A DNA stretch of 64,000 nucleotides from Planctomycetota bacterium (GCA_024276655.1 JAJRWU010000141.1:1-64000), one strand, 5' to 3'; positions 45,309-54,540 are shown, numbered from the stretch's first letter. Numbers and translations are program-made. The notes: a model not told the origin generated them from the letters alone.

Positions 45309-46115
45309 ATGAGCGAACGCTACGAGATGAACCGGCAGAGCTTGGCGGAGCAACTGTGCGCCAGGGGCTATCTGTTGCATGGGTCGCCCGCCAAGAACGA
45401 ACTTGCCGAAGCAGTTGGCCGCTACCAGCGAAGTCATGGTTTGGCGGTCGATCATTGGGCCGGTCCACAAACCGAGCGATCGTTGTTCGATCCTCATAGC
45501 CGCGTTTGCGGCGTGGCCGACCATTTGGAAATGTCGGACGGCGCCTGCAAGTGGCCGCAAAAAGAAATCACCTGGACAATCGACGGCCAACTGCCTCGTC
45601 TTTCGGCGCTCGACCAAAAGCAGGCGTATTTCGAGGCTTGGGCGTATTGGTCGTCGGTTTGTGGCGTGGAGCCTTCGTATGTAGCCAATGTGCGTACGGC
45701 CAACATCGTGATGGGCGTCGGTCGGATCGACCGCGGCGGGGGAACGTTGGCCTGGAGTGAACTGCCGTGCGGGCAGGTTGAGCGCGTCCAACAGAAATAC
45801 GACACCGCCGAGACGTGGGTGATCGATGAAAACCCCCAGCGGTATGAGATCGACTTGGTCCGCGTGGCCTGTCATGAAATCGGCCATGCCCTGGGGATTC
45901 CACACATCGACGAAGGCAACCTGATGGCCGCCGCCTACAGTCCTCAGATTCGCCGTCCGCAAGTGGGCGATATCGTGGAGGCCGTGAAACGATACGGGCG
46001 GCCACGTTATTCGCCGAGCAATCCGGCGCCGGGCGAACAACCCGACTTCTCCGACGAAACGATGATTTTGGAAGTCGGCGGTCGGCGATATTCGCTGCAA
46101 GTGACGCCCGGTTGA
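45309..46115 (+). CDS. Matrixin-like zinc protease with PG-binding pro-domain
   Basis: 268 residues. Residues 5-60 look like a peptidoglycan-binding-1 fold (LAEQLCARGYLL...AVGRYQRSHGLAVDHWAGPQT). Next comes RVCGVADH at 65-72, resembling the cysteine switch (PRCGVPD) by which animal matrix metalloprotease pro-domains cap the zinc. The catalytic domain has HEIGHALGIPH at 189-199, the three-His matrixin site, and a Met turn in NLMAAAY at 204-210. There is no signal peptide. Within a phage-derived operon it may be a virion or wall-penetration protease; both cargo and structural roles are possible. Confidence 0.78.
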   Translation: MSERYEMNRQSLAEQLCARGYLLHGSPAKNELAEAVGRYQRSHGLAVDHWAGPQTERSLFDPHSRVCGVADHLEMSDGACKWPQKEITWTIDGQLPRLSALDQKQAYFEAWAYWSSVCGVEPSYVANVRTANIVMGVGRIDRGGGTLAWSELPCGQVERVQQKYDTAETWVIDENPQRYEIDLVRVACHEIGHALGIPHIDEGNLMAAAYSPQIRRPQVGDIVEAVKRYGRPRYSPSNPAPGEQPDFSDETMILEVGGRRYSLQVTPG

Positions 46116-46182
46116 CGTTCGCATGCCGAGACGTGTTGGTCACTCTGTTCGTCCACGTGTTCCGTAAATCGGTTGTCCGATC

Positions 46183-47472
46183 ATGCAGACATTCTGTGCG
46201 GCAATGCTGGCCATCGCGGCCAGCGCCGGTGATCTCGAATGTGCTCGGCAAGACAGGGCGTCGATTCCCACTGCCGAGTGGGGCTACATTTTTTATTTGT
46301 CGACCAGCGGTGTTCCAGAAGAGATGCAGGCGGAGCTGGCGGGCGTGGTTGCTTTCGTGGCGGCTTCGGCAAGTCGCGAAGTGCTACTTGAGCGGCAGTT
46401 GCCGCAACGTGTGGAGAACAGCAATTTGTGGCGGATCGACCTTCGCCGTTTGCAGTGGGATTGGCGCGACTGGCGGCGTGTGTTGAAACGCTACCCGTAC
46501 GCACCGGGGAATTCCTACCCGCTGGTGATCCGGGCCGATTGGCTGGTTGTGGAGCTGACCGACGCATTTTCCAGCGACAGCTACTACCGGCTGCTGTATG
46601 GCGGACGCAATATTCCCAAAACGCGAGATCAGTTTCTGCGTTTTTGGAAAGTTGACAACGACAAAACATTTCGTTTTGGTTTGATCGAAGGGGCCAGCGG
46701 CGTCTCGGTGGCTCGAACGCGTTGGATTGAAAATCGTCCCACGGCGAATCGAGGATACGCCTGGGGAACGCGAGATTCCTCGGTCATTGAAAATCGGACC
46801 GATCCTTTGGAAAACCTTGGCGGTGGTTTTCAACACGAAGCCGAGGAATGGATCGTGGGCATTCCCAAATGGTCGGAAACAGGCGCCAGAGGCGCGCTTC
46901 AGGTTTACTTCCTCGCCAATCAGAAAGGCGAGCGGCAAGAGCGGGCGCCGGTAAGTATCGTCGAGGATCATACACGATTCCGAGGACTCGCCGAAATTCG
47001 CAATGCCGGTTCGTGCATGCAGTGCCACGCCACGGGAATAAATGAGCCGACAACCAATCAACTGCGAGCTCTGATTTCCTCGGGGGTGGACCTGTACGCC
47101 GAACAAAAACTCCAGCAGGCGTTGGAGCGGTTTCATTTTTCAGATATCGACAAGGAGATTCGCCGCAATCGTGAAGACTTTGCCGATGCAATGCGAGTGT
47201 GTAACGGTTGGGCGCCCGAGGAAAACGCCCGCCGCTTTCGGAAATGCGTCGACCGATACGACCAGGACCTAACGCTTGAGCAAGCGGCGCGAGAATTGTC
47301 GCTGCCGCCGTTGGAACTACGTTTGGCGTTGGCGTATGCATCGGCCCGCAATGTTCAATTGGGCGCTCGGCTTTCGGCCTTGGCGCATGGCCGACCCATT
47401 CCGAGATCGGTTTGGGAGGGCCGATTTCACGATGCCGCCGCCGTTGTGCAGTTGTGGAAATCAAAGCAATAG
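46183..47472 (+). CDS. CxxCH-containing exported protein, cytochrome c-like
   Basis: 429 residues with a short signal peptide (MQTFCAAMLAIAASAG). One haem-attachment motif, CMQCH at 278-282, lies in SCMQCHATGINEPTTNQLRA. The upstream region (..IDLRRLQWDWRDWRRVLKRY; YYRLLYGGRNIPKTRDQFLRF) is conserved-looking but not a named domain. The form is that of planctomycete cytochrome-containing proteins. It sits in a phage-like operon, 12 bases before a second CxxCH gene, which is unusual. Confidence 0.65.
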   Translation: MQTFCAAMLAIAASAGDLECARQDRASIPTAEWGYIFYLSTSGVPEEMQAELAGVVAFVAASASREVLLERQLPQRVENSNLWRIDLRRLQWDWRDWRRVLKRYPYAPGNSYPLVIRADWLVVELTDAFSSDSYYRLLYGGRNIPKTRDQFLRFWKVDNDKTFRFGLIEGASGVSVARTRWIENRPTANRGYAWGTRDSSVIENRTDPLENLGGGFQHEAEEWIVGIPKWSETGARGALQVYFLANQKGERQERAPVSIVEDHTRFRGLAEIRNAGSCMQCHATGINEPTTNQLRALISSGVDLYAEQKLQQALERFHFSDIDKEIRRNREDFADAMRVCNGWAPEENARRFRKCVDRYDQDLTLEQAARELSLPPLELRLALAYASARNVQLGARLSALAHGRPIPRSVWEGRFHDAAAVVQLWKSKQ

Positions 47473-47484
47473 GAAGGAATTGTC

Positions 47485-48000
47485 GTGCGTAAATCAAAAT
47501 GGCTCGCCCTCGTGATGGGCTCGGCGGCGATGGTTTTGTTATTGCAAAACGCGCGGCCATCGTACGGCGGTGGTTGTCGACGGATCGTGCAAGTCGCGCA
47601 ACCATTGCAGCAGTTTTTCTATTTTGTCGGCCAACCGGTGCGGCTGGAAGCGGTGCTGGAAAAACAGCAACGAGACGACCCCAGCTATCAGGAATTCCTG
47701 GAATTCAAGCAGTATCGAAAACGATTGGCGCTGCAGACCAATAATACGCCGAAGGCGGAATTGAAAGCAGAGCGGCCATCGTTGCTGCAACGCAAATGCG
47801 GGCGCTGTCATACCGGACCCAAGCCGCGCGGCGGCATTCGTTTCGACGAAAAGCAAACGTTGCCTGCGGAACAGATTATCAACGCGCAACGCATGATGTT
47901 GGCTGGAGAGATGCCTCCGGCGTCCGACGCTCGATTGTCGCCGGAGGAAATGGGAGATCTGATTCAAGAACTTTTGAACCTAGTAGGAGAGACACAATGA
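47485..48000 (+). CDS. Exported mono-haem cytochrome c-like protein
   Basis: 171 residues starting with GTG; AGGAAGGAA is directly upstream. Signal peptide MRKSKWLALVMGSAAMVLLL.., then a helical part and the haem motif CGRCH at 105-109 followed by TGPKPRGGIRF. A methionine-containing MLAGEMPPASD segment could give the sixth ligand, as in PSCyt1 domains (..GEMPP..). Its TGA overlaps the ATG of the next gene (ATGA), so the two are translationally coupled. Confidence 0.7.
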   Translation: MRKSKWLALVMGSAAMVLLLQNARPSYGGGCRRIVQVAQPLQQFFYFVGQPVRLEAVLEKQQRDDPSYQEFLEFKQYRKRLALQTNNTPKAELKAERPSLLQRKCGRCHTGPKPRGGIRFDEKQTLPAEQIINAQRMMLAGEMPPASDARLSPEEMGDLIQELLNLVGETQ

Positions 48001-48332
48001 AACGTTTCGTACTTTTGGCGGCGGTTGTTTTTATGGTGGGTGCGCCCAACCGGGGACGCGCCGAAAATTGCGGTCGGCAAGTTTTGAGCTTCAACGCTCC
48101 GCTGTCGCTGCCGCTGGCGGCGTTGGGCGGCCGCCGAGTGTTTGTTCAACCGCTGGTTGTCGAGCCGCTGGCGGTGCGTTCCTACGTACTTCCGTTGCAG
48201 ACATCGCTCCAGCCGCAACAGATTGTCGTTCAACAACGGCAAAGAGTTGCCGTTGTGCGGAGGCGGGCGGTGGTGCGAAGCAGCCGTCGGCGCAGACCCC
48301 GCGTTCGCTCACGGTTGATCATTGTCCGGTGA
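47997..48332 (+). CDS. Small exported basic protein
   Basis: 111 residues; AGGAGAG precedes the ATG, which overlaps the preceding stop by four bases. Signal peptide MKRFVLLAAVVFMVGAPNRG.., then a Pro/Leu/Gln-rich middle and a very basic tail (VAVVRRRAVVRSSRRRRP). No family recognised. The tail could bind nucleic acid or anionic wall polymers. Confidence 0.6.
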   Translation: MKRFVLLAAVVFMVGAPNRGRAENCGRQVLSFNAPLSLPLAALGGRRVFVQPLVVEPLAVRSYVLPLQTSLQPQQIVVQQRQRVAVVRRRAVVRSSRRRRPRVRSRLIIVR

Positions 48333-48395
48333 CGATTCAAATGGTGCGATGTCGTTGCCGGGAGTTTCACCAACCATTTCGATGAGGCGGGGTCC

Positions 48396-48947
48396 ATGCG
48401 TTTTCGTGATCGAATCAAGGAGTTGCGGCGGGTTCGCGTTTCCGAATTGGAGCCGCATCCGCTGAATTGGCGGGTTCATCCTGAATCGCAACGCAAAGCG
48501 CTTAAGGGCGTGTTGGAGCAAATCGGTTTCGCCAACGCTCTGTTGGTTCGTGAAACCGACGGCGGCCGCTTGCAGTTGATCGACGGGCACCTTCGCGCGG
48601 CGGTTGCAGATGAACAGTGGGCGCCGGCGCTGGTGCTTGATGTCAGCGAAGAGGAAGCGGCGCAGCTCTTGGCCACGCTCGATCCCTTGGCGGCGATGGC
48701 CGAGACCGATGTAGAAAAACTAGAACAGCTCCAACAAAGTTTTACCGTCAACGACGAAGCCGTTCAAAAGATGTTGGCCGATCTGACAAACGCGGCGGCG
48801 AAAAAAGACGGCCGGCCGTCGCGCCCCGAAGTCGCGCTGGACGATTCCTATCAGGTGCTCGTTGAGTGCCAAAATGAATCCGACCAGCAAGCCGTCTACG
48901 AACAGATGACAAACGCCGGGTACGCCTGCCGAGTGCTCACCCTTTGA
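48396..48947 (+). CDS. ParB/sulfiredoxin-fold nuclease-like protein of the phage module
   Basis: 183 residues. Residues 10-90 are a ParB-N-like domain: RVSELEPHPLNWRVHPESQR, then LKGVLEQIGFANALLVRE, then LIDGHLRAAVADE (the GHxR signature). A helical extension with DVEKLEQLQQSF follows, and a C-terminal part reading VLVECQNESDQQAVYEQM. Proteins of this type stand just upstream of terminase genes in many phages, where they are thought to bind DNA or CTP; they are not partition genes. Confidence 0.8.
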   Translation: MRFRDRIKELRRVRVSELEPHPLNWRVHPESQRKALKGVLEQIGFANALLVRETDGGRLQLIDGHLRAAVADEQWAPALVLDVSEEEAAQLLATLDPLAAMAETDVEKLEQLQQSFTVNDEAVQKMLADLTNAAAKKDGRPSRPEVALDDSYQVLVECQNESDQQAVYEQMTNAGYACRVLTL

Positions 48948-48985
48948 CCCTGCCTGCAACAAGATAGACCGAAGGGAGGAAGGAA

Positions 48986-50101
48986 ATGCCGCAAGCCATA
49001 CACGTCGAACTGAGTTGCCCCATGCAAGAGAGTTTTCGCGTGCAGCAGGTTGTCGGCATGTTCGGCCTGGAAACCGGCTCGCTTCCCGAAACCGTATTCG
49101 ACGTCGAGCTGCCCGACGCCAAGGAAGATTGGAGCATCGGCGCCATTGTGGGTCCTTCGGGAAGCGGGAAGTCGACCATCGCCCACGCCGCGTTCGGCGA
49201 GGCGGTTTATCGATCACGAACTTGGCGCGACGACGTCGCCGTGGTCGACGACATCGGCGGTCGTTCCGTGAAGCAGGCCGTCAAGATTCTCACCGCCGTC
49301 GGCTTTGGCAGTCCTCCCGCCTGGCTGCGGCCGTATCGTACGCTCTCCGGCGGCGAACAATTTCGTTGCGATTTGGCGCGAGCCTTGTTGGAAAACCCGC
49401 CGCTATTGGCGTTTGACGAATTCACCAGCGTGGTGGACCGAACCGTGGCGCAAATTGCCTCGGCGGCTTTGGCCAAGGCGGTGCGGAAAAGAGACGTCTG
49501 TAAAAAATTTGTCGCCGTGACCTGCCATTACGATGTGCTTCCTTGGCTCGAGCCGGATTGGGTTCTCGATATGGCCCAACAACGGCTCGACTGGAGGCGG
49601 CTTCGGCGACCGCAGCTCCGGCTTCGCGTTTCCCGATGCAAACAAACAATGTGGCGAATGTTTGCCCGGCATCATTATCTGAGCAGCAGCTTGCCTCGCT
49701 CGGCAACCTGCTTCGTGGCTTGCCGCGGCGGCCAGCCGGTCGCCTTTTGCGCCACGGCGGGCATGTACGGCGTGAAGGGGCGCAAGCGGATCAGTCGGAT
49801 CGTCACCTTGCCGGATTACCAAGGTTTGGGAATCGGCGTTCGTCTGACGGAGCGCGTCGCCGATTACGAAGCCGCCCGGGGTTTTGGCGTGCATCTGACC
49901 GCCAGCCATCCGGCCATCATCGGCTATTGCCGCAACTCGAAACGCTGGCGCACGGCGCATGTGGCGAAGTGCGGCCATCGTGGCGAACAGTGGTTCGGAA
50001 AAATCAAAGTGAAGAACTCAGCGGGTCGGAGCGTGGTCTCGTTTGCTTATCAGGGCGCAGCGGCGCCGAATGCGGAACATTGCGGTAACAGTGTGTGTTG
50101 A
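48986..50101 (+). CDS. ABC-type ATPase fused to an acetyltransferase-like domain
   Basis: 371 residues. The N-terminal ABC ATPase has Walker A GPSGSGKST at 56-64, signature LSGGEQFRCDLARALL from 120, and Walker B LLAFDEF at 140-146, with a switch His in VTCHYD. From about 215 a GNAT-like domain follows (MFARHHYLSSSLP; VAFCATAGMYGVKGRKRISR; LPDYQGLGIGVRLTERV, the acetyl-CoA loop). This is the architecture of COG2401. There are no membrane segments, so it is not a transporter. It is placed between the ParB-like gene and terminase, as in several phages; a DNA-processing or modifying role is likely but unproven. Confidence 0.82.
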   Translation: MPQAIHVELSCPMQESFRVQQVVGMFGLETGSLPETVFDVELPDAKEDWSIGAIVGPSGSGKSTIAHAAFGEAVYRSRTWRDDVAVVDDIGGRSVKQAVKILTAVGFGSPPAWLRPYRTLSGGEQFRCDLARALLENPPLLAFDEFTSVVDRTVAQIASAALAKAVRKRDVCKKFVAVTCHYDVLPWLEPDWVLDMAQQRLDWRRLRRPQLRLRVSRCKQTMWRMFARHHYLSSSLPRSATCFVACRGGQPVAFCATAGMYGVKGRKRISRIVTLPDYQGLGIGVRLTERVADYEAARGFGVHLTASHPAIIGYCRNSKRWRTAHVAKCGHRGEQWFGKIKVKNSAGRSVVSFAYQGAAAPNAEHCGNSVC

Positions 50102-50115
50102 ACCTGGAACAAACC

Positions 50116-50703
50116 ATGTCTACAGCAAACGGCAAGGCGAAACCGCCCCGCGAGAAACACCACGCAGCGCCGTCGGAACAACAGTTGGCGTTTCATCATG
50201 ACGCCGCGTTGGGAAAATCGGCGGCCGAAATTGCTCGCAGTCGCGGTGTGTCGGTCAGCCTGGTGGAAGAGGGGCTGGAATGTGTCGAAGCCTCGATATT
50301 GAAAGACTACACCGCCGATTCTCAACGAGGCCTGATTCGCCAGACCGAGCTTCTGAATTGGATTTGTCGCGAGTCGTTGCGGGCCTGGGAGGCCAGCCAA
50401 CAGCCGCAAGAATCGACCAAGGTCAGCACCGACGGCTCAGGACCTGAGAGTAAAACAAAAGCCGAACGCACCACGCGCCAACAGCCCGGCGACCCTCGGT
50501 ATCTTTCTCACGCCATGGCGGCAATGGCGGCTGTTCGCCGCATCTGGGGATTGGACGAACCGCAGCCGGCGTCGGCCGCGCCGCACAGCGACAAGGTAAG
50601 AGTGCTCGAAGATGAAGACTGGTACGGAAACAGCGCGCATGGTTTGTCTGCCCAAGCCGCTGCCGCATCAGATTCCGATCTTGAAGTCGTCGGCTCGACA
50701 TAA
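50116..50703 (+). CDS. Terminase small subunit-like protein
   Basis: 195 residues from the ATG at 50116. The N-terminal half has an HTH-like segment, GKSAAEIARSRGVSVSLVEE, suited to recognising packaging sites. The second half is low complexity with a helical stretch HAMAAMAAVRRIWGL. Its 3' end overlaps the large terminase gene by 92 bases in another frame. The assignment rests on the HTH and the position just before TerL. Confidence 0.65.
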   Translation: MSTANGKAKPPREKHHAAPSEQQLAFHHDAALGKSAAEIARSRGVSVSLVEEGLECVEASILKDYTADSQRGLIRQTELLNWICRESLRAWEASQQPQESTKVSTDGSGPESKTKAERTTRQQPGDPRYLSHAMAAMAAVRRIWGLDEPQPASAAPHSDKVRVLEDEDWYGNSAHGLSAQAAAASDSDLEVVGST

Positions 50704-51889
50704 AATCGCCTCCTGTGGACGCCGTTGGGGAAAGACGGCCATGGGTTTAATGGCCGCGCTTCGCGGGCATGGCGCGTATCGCGGCGAACGCCGGGGCGCG
50801 ATCGACGGCGCCAATATTTGGTGGGTGGCGCCCACGTATGGCGTGGGCGCGAAAATTTGGAGAGATTTGAAAAAAGCCTGTCACGCCGGGTGGTCGGGGA
50901 AATGGGAGAGCGATCGTCGGATCGAACTTCCTGGCGGCGGCTGCATTGTTGTCAAATCGGCCGACGCGCCCGCCGCACTGCGCGGCGAAGGTTTAGACGG
51001 CCTGATCGTCGATGAAGCGGCCTACATGCGAGAGAGCGTCTGGCGCGACGCCCTCCGCCCGGCGCTTTCCGACGCCCAAGGTTGGACGATCTTCACCAGC
51101 ACGCCCAACGGACGCAACTGGTTCTACAAACTCTTTGAAGCAGCCCAAGAAGAAAACGAATGGCAACGCTGGCAACTACCCACCAACCAAAACCCACTCG
51201 TTCCAGGGAACGAGTTTGCGGCGGCCCGCCGGGAAATGGGCGCGCGAGCCTTTGCTCAGGAATACCTCGCCCGGTTTGTCGAGACGCAAGGCGCGGAATT
51301 CAGCGGCGCCTATTTTCACCAAGACATTTGGTTCGACCACTGGCCGCCCGACAACAGGATTCGCTGGCGCGTGATGGCGCTCGATCCTTCCAAGGGCGGA
51401 ACCGAACGCAGCGACTACTCCGCCTTCGTAATGGTGGCGCTCGACGACAACGGCGTGATGTGGGTCGACGCCGACCTCAAACGACGCGACCCAGTGCAGA
51501 TCGTCGCCGATGGTTTGCGACTGGCTCACTGGTTCCAGCCCGACGCCTTCGGTGTGGAGGTGAATCAATACCACGGGATTCTCGCCGGTATTTTCGCCGA
51601 GCGCTCCAAGACCGAGGGAATGATGTTGCCGCTGCATGGCATTCGCAACCATGAAAACAAAGTCACGCGAATTCGCGCCACGCTGACGCCCTATTTGGCT
51701 AGAGGCGAATTCCGATTTCAAGCCGGTTCGCCTGGAGCAAAACTGCTCGTGGAACAACTGGCCGCGTTCCCGCTCGATAAACACGACGATGGCCCCGACG
51801 CACTCGAAATGGCTGTCCGGCTGCTGCGGCATGTTTTCGAATTTGGACCAAACGCTCACCACTATTCCGTGGAAAGGATTTACACCTGA
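50612..51889 (+). CDS. Phage terminase large subunit
   Basis: 425 residues: the ATP-driven DNA-packaging motor. Walker A CGRRWGKT at 35-42, Walker B with catalytic Glu in GLIVDEAAYM, a coupling motif in WTIFTSTPNG, then the RNase H-like nuclease domain whose first metal Asp is in VMALDPSKGGTERSDYSA and whose last is in HDDGPDALEMAV. All elements of a working terminase are present. Its last base is the first of the portal start codon. Confidence 0.92.
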   Translation: MKTGTETARMVCLPKPLPHQIPILKSSARHKIASCGRRWGKTAMGLMAALRGHGAYRGERRGAIDGANIWWVAPTYGVGAKIWRDLKKACHAGWSGKWESDRRIELPGGGCIVVKSADAPAALRGEGLDGLIVDEAAYMRESVWRDALRPALSDAQGWTIFTSTPNGRNWFYKLFEAAQEENEWQRWQLPTNQNPLVPGNEFAAARREMGARAFAQEYLARFVETQGAEFSGAYFHQDIWFDHWPPDNRIRWRVMALDPSKGGTERSDYSAFVMVALDDNGVMWVDADLKRRDPVQIVADGLRLAHWFQPDAFGVEVNQYHGILAGIFAERSKTEGMMLPLHGIRNHENKVTRIRATLTPYLARGEFRFQAGSPGAKLLVEQLAAFPLDKHDDGPDALEMAVRLLRHVFEFGPNAHHYSVERIYT

Positions 51890-53376
51890 TGCCAACTTCA
51901 GGACGTCCTCTCGATAAGCCCGCCGAGACAGACATTCACCTCTCCGCCGCCCGCATGGAAAGCATTTTGGAAGCCTGGGGCGATTTGATCGATCCTCTCG
52001 AATATTTGCGCGACGACCCCGATTTCGGCTACGGCGAGCCGGTGGTTAGTCGGCGGGGTGATCGCGCCGGCGGCGCCAATCGTCCTTTCCTGCAGAACGA
52101 ATCCGACCTAGCCATGATGCGCGCCGCCGGCCGATTATTGGTCGAGACGAGTCCAGCCGCCATCGGCGTGGTGCGCTGCCTGGGGAACTACGTGATCGGT
52201 TCGGGGTTCTCCTACAAAGCGGCGCAGCGCACGTCGGATTTGCAAGCACAACGCGCCGCCAGCGTGGCTCAAGAGGTGATCGACGAGTTTCTCGACGACA
52301 ACGATTGGGTGGGAGATTTAGAACGAGAACTGTTCCTCCGCTCGCGCCGCGATGGCGAGTATTTTCTCACGCTGAACGCCGACGAAGCAGGCCGCACCCA
52401 TGCCCGCTTGATCGAACCGGAGCAGATCACGGAGCCCGACAACCGCCGCGCTCTCGACGACTGGCTGCAAATCGAGGAGCCCACAAGCTGGACGTTAGGC
52501 ATCCATACTGCGGAGTCGGATGTTGAACGGCGGCTCGGTTATTTCGTCAAATGGAACGCTTCGGGAACCGATTGGGATTATTTGCCGGCCGCCGGCGTGG
52601 AGCACGCCAAGTTGAACGTCGACCGCAACATCAAACGCGGCGTGTCCGACTTTTACGCCGTGCGGCAACACCTGGAAGACGCCGAGAAACTTTTGCGAAA
52701 CACGCGCCGCGGTGCGGCGGTGCAAGCCGCGATTGCTTTCATTCGCGAGCATGCGCCGGGCGTCGCGCCGGCGCAAATTTCGACGCTCCGCGCCACCGAA
52801 GCCGAAGCAACCTACAACGAACCGTCGTTCAACGGCGCGCGCCGCCGCTACATTCAAAAGTACGAGCCCGGCACGATTATTGACGTCGGCAAGGGGCAGC
52901 AGTACAAACCGGGTCCGCTGGGGGCGTCGCACGGTCCTAACTTTATTGCGATCGAGCAAGCAACTTTGCGCATGGCCGGCGTTCGTTGGTGCATGCCGGA
53001 ATACATGATCAGCGGCGATGCCAGCAACAACAACCATGCCAGCATCCTGGAGGCCGGAGCGCCCTTCACTCGTAATGCGGAGGCGGAGCAGGCATTCTAT
53101 GTGCGGCGGTTCCAACGCATTATTTGGAAAGTGCTGGCGAACGCGCAGCGCGCCGGCCGGTTTCAAGGCGTAGACCCCAAAAGCAAACACATCGGCGAAT
53201 TACGGCGTCTGCTGCGTGTGAATATCGAACCGCCGTCGGTGGCGGTGCGCGACCGCCATCAGGAAACGCTGCGGCGAAAAATGCTGTTCGACGCCGGCGT
53301 GCTTTCGGCGCGCACTTGGGCGGCGCAGGAGTCGCTCGATTACGACAAGGAACAGCGGCACGCCGAACTGCGGTAG
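51889..53376 (+). CDS. Phage portal protein
   Basis: 495 residues following TerL directly. Landmarks of portal proteins are ..LVETSPAAIGVVRCLGNYVIGSGF, EFLDDNDWVGDLERELFLR, THARLIEPEQI, RGVSDFYAVRQHLEDAEKLL and GVRWCMPEYMISGDASNNNH. Portals form the dodecameric ring through which DNA enters the head. Length is typical and the gene looks intact. Confidence 0.87.
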   Translation: MPTSGRPLDKPAETDIHLSAARMESILEAWGDLIDPLEYLRDDPDFGYGEPVVSRRGDRAGGANRPFLQNESDLAMMRAAGRLLVETSPAAIGVVRCLGNYVIGSGFSYKAAQRTSDLQAQRAASVAQEVIDEFLDDNDWVGDLERELFLRSRRDGEYFLTLNADEAGRTHARLIEPEQITEPDNRRALDDWLQIEEPTSWTLGIHTAESDVERRLGYFVKWNASGTDWDYLPAAGVEHAKLNVDRNIKRGVSDFYAVRQHLEDAEKLLRNTRRGAAVQAAIAFIREHAPGVAPAQISTLRATEAEATYNEPSFNGARRRYIQKYEPGTIIDVGKGQQYKPGPLGASHGPNFIAIEQATLRMAGVRWCMPEYMISGDASNNNHASILEAGAPFTRNAEAEQAFYVRRFQRIIWKVLANAQRAGRFQGVDPKSKHIGELRRLLRVNIEPPSVAVRDRHQETLRRKMLFDAGVLSARTWAAQESLDYDKEQRHAELR

Positions 53377-53492
53377 TTGTTGCCGTCAACCCTCGCGCCG
53401 CGACATCCCCGTTTTGTATTTCCCGATGAAAGATGACCGCGTCGGCGTTGTGCGCCGATGCGGCGTCCGAAAACCTGAACTAAGGAGCTACG

Positions 53493-54461
53493 ATGTCTGA
53501 AACAATTACGCTTCGAGAAGTCACACACAGTAAAGACGTGCGCATCGACCGAGAGAACGGCGTCATTCTCGGCGTGAAAGTGGTCGGCTTGCAATCGTCC
53601 AACGGGCGCCGGTATCGTCGCGAAGCGTTGCGTCTGGCTCGCGGACTGTACGAAGGCGTGCGCGTCAATATCGACCATCCTCAACACGGCGGGAGCGGCG
53701 CCCGAAAGTTGGCCGACCGCTTCGGCGTGCTCAAGTCGGTGGTCGAGCGAGACGACGGCCTTTACGCCGACCTGCATTTTCTCCGCAGCCACCCACTGGC
53801 CGAAATGACCGCTGAGGCGGCTGAGCGCATGCCCGAAACACTGGGGCTTTCGCATAATGTCGAAGGAAAAGTCCGCCGTGAAAATGGCGAAACGATCGTG
53901 GAGGAAATCGTTCGGGTGCGGAGTGTCGATGTTGTCAGCGACCCGGCCACCTCTCGAAGTCTGTTTGAGCAGTATCCGGAGAATGCAGGAACGACATGCC
54001 GCCAGTTGCTTGAATCTCTGCCTCGGCAAAGTCGATTGTCGGCGTTGGTGCAAGGGTTGCTGGCCGACGGGTTGCTCAACGAAGACGCTTTGCTACCGGC
54101 GCCGATATCAAATCCGGCCGACGAAAATGCATCGCTGGTGTCGGTCGTTCAAACCTTCTTGAGAGAAATGGCCGCAGTGGAAGGAGTTTCTCCGGCGGCG
54201 CTGGTAGAGCAACTCGATCGGTTTTTAGAGCGATGGCGAATGTCTCGGCAGCCTGGGGAAGGCCATCGGCAGCGTTCTCTAGCAGCAGACGCTCTGTCTA
54301 GGGAAAACCAAGCGGCGAACCAGTCGGTTGTGGAACAGGCCGATCGTTTGGCGGCTTCGCTGCGTATGCGTCCTCGCAGCACCGACGTCTTCCGCGCGAC
54401 CACCTCATCCGCCGCCGAACTGCCGACCGACGGAAGAAGTTTCGCGCGCGCCATTCGCTAA
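53493..54461 (+). CDS. Prohead protease / scaffold-like protein
   Basis: 322 residues; AAGGAG is 8 bases before the ATG. The N-terminal domain resembles phage prohead proteases: NIDHPQHGG (candidate catalytic His), DGLYADLHFLRSHPLA and ETLGLSHNVEG (candidate Ser), then VRSVDVVSDPATSRSLF. The C-terminal 150 residues are helical and Gln/Glu-rich, as expected of a fused scaffold. Together they would shape and mature the capsid. The position between portal and capsid genes supports this. Confidence 0.75.
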   Translation: MSETITLREVTHSKDVRIDRENGVILGVKVVGLQSSNGRRYRREALRLARGLYEGVRVNIDHPQHGGSGARKLADRFGVLKSVVERDDGLYADLHFLRSHPLAEMTAEAAERMPETLGLSHNVEGKVRRENGETIVEEIVRVRSVDVVSDPATSRSLFEQYPENAGTTCRQLLESLPRQSRLSALVQGLLADGLLNEDALLPAPISNPADENASLVSVVQTFLREMAAVEGVSPAALVEQLDRFLERWRMSRQPGEGHRQRSLAADALSRENQAANQSVVEQADRLAASLRMRPRSTDVFRATTSSAAELPTDGRSFARAIR

Positions 54462-54540
54462 CAACACTCGGCGCGTCGCTTTTCCAATCAATCAGAACTG
54501 TTACGGGCAACCAGACACTTTTACAGGTACGAGGAACACT

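Noticed and set aside
44661-46124. 487-codon minus-strand ORF opposite three operon genes
   Set aside because: It spans separate plus-strand genes that have ribosome sites and, for the protease, complete catalytic motifs.
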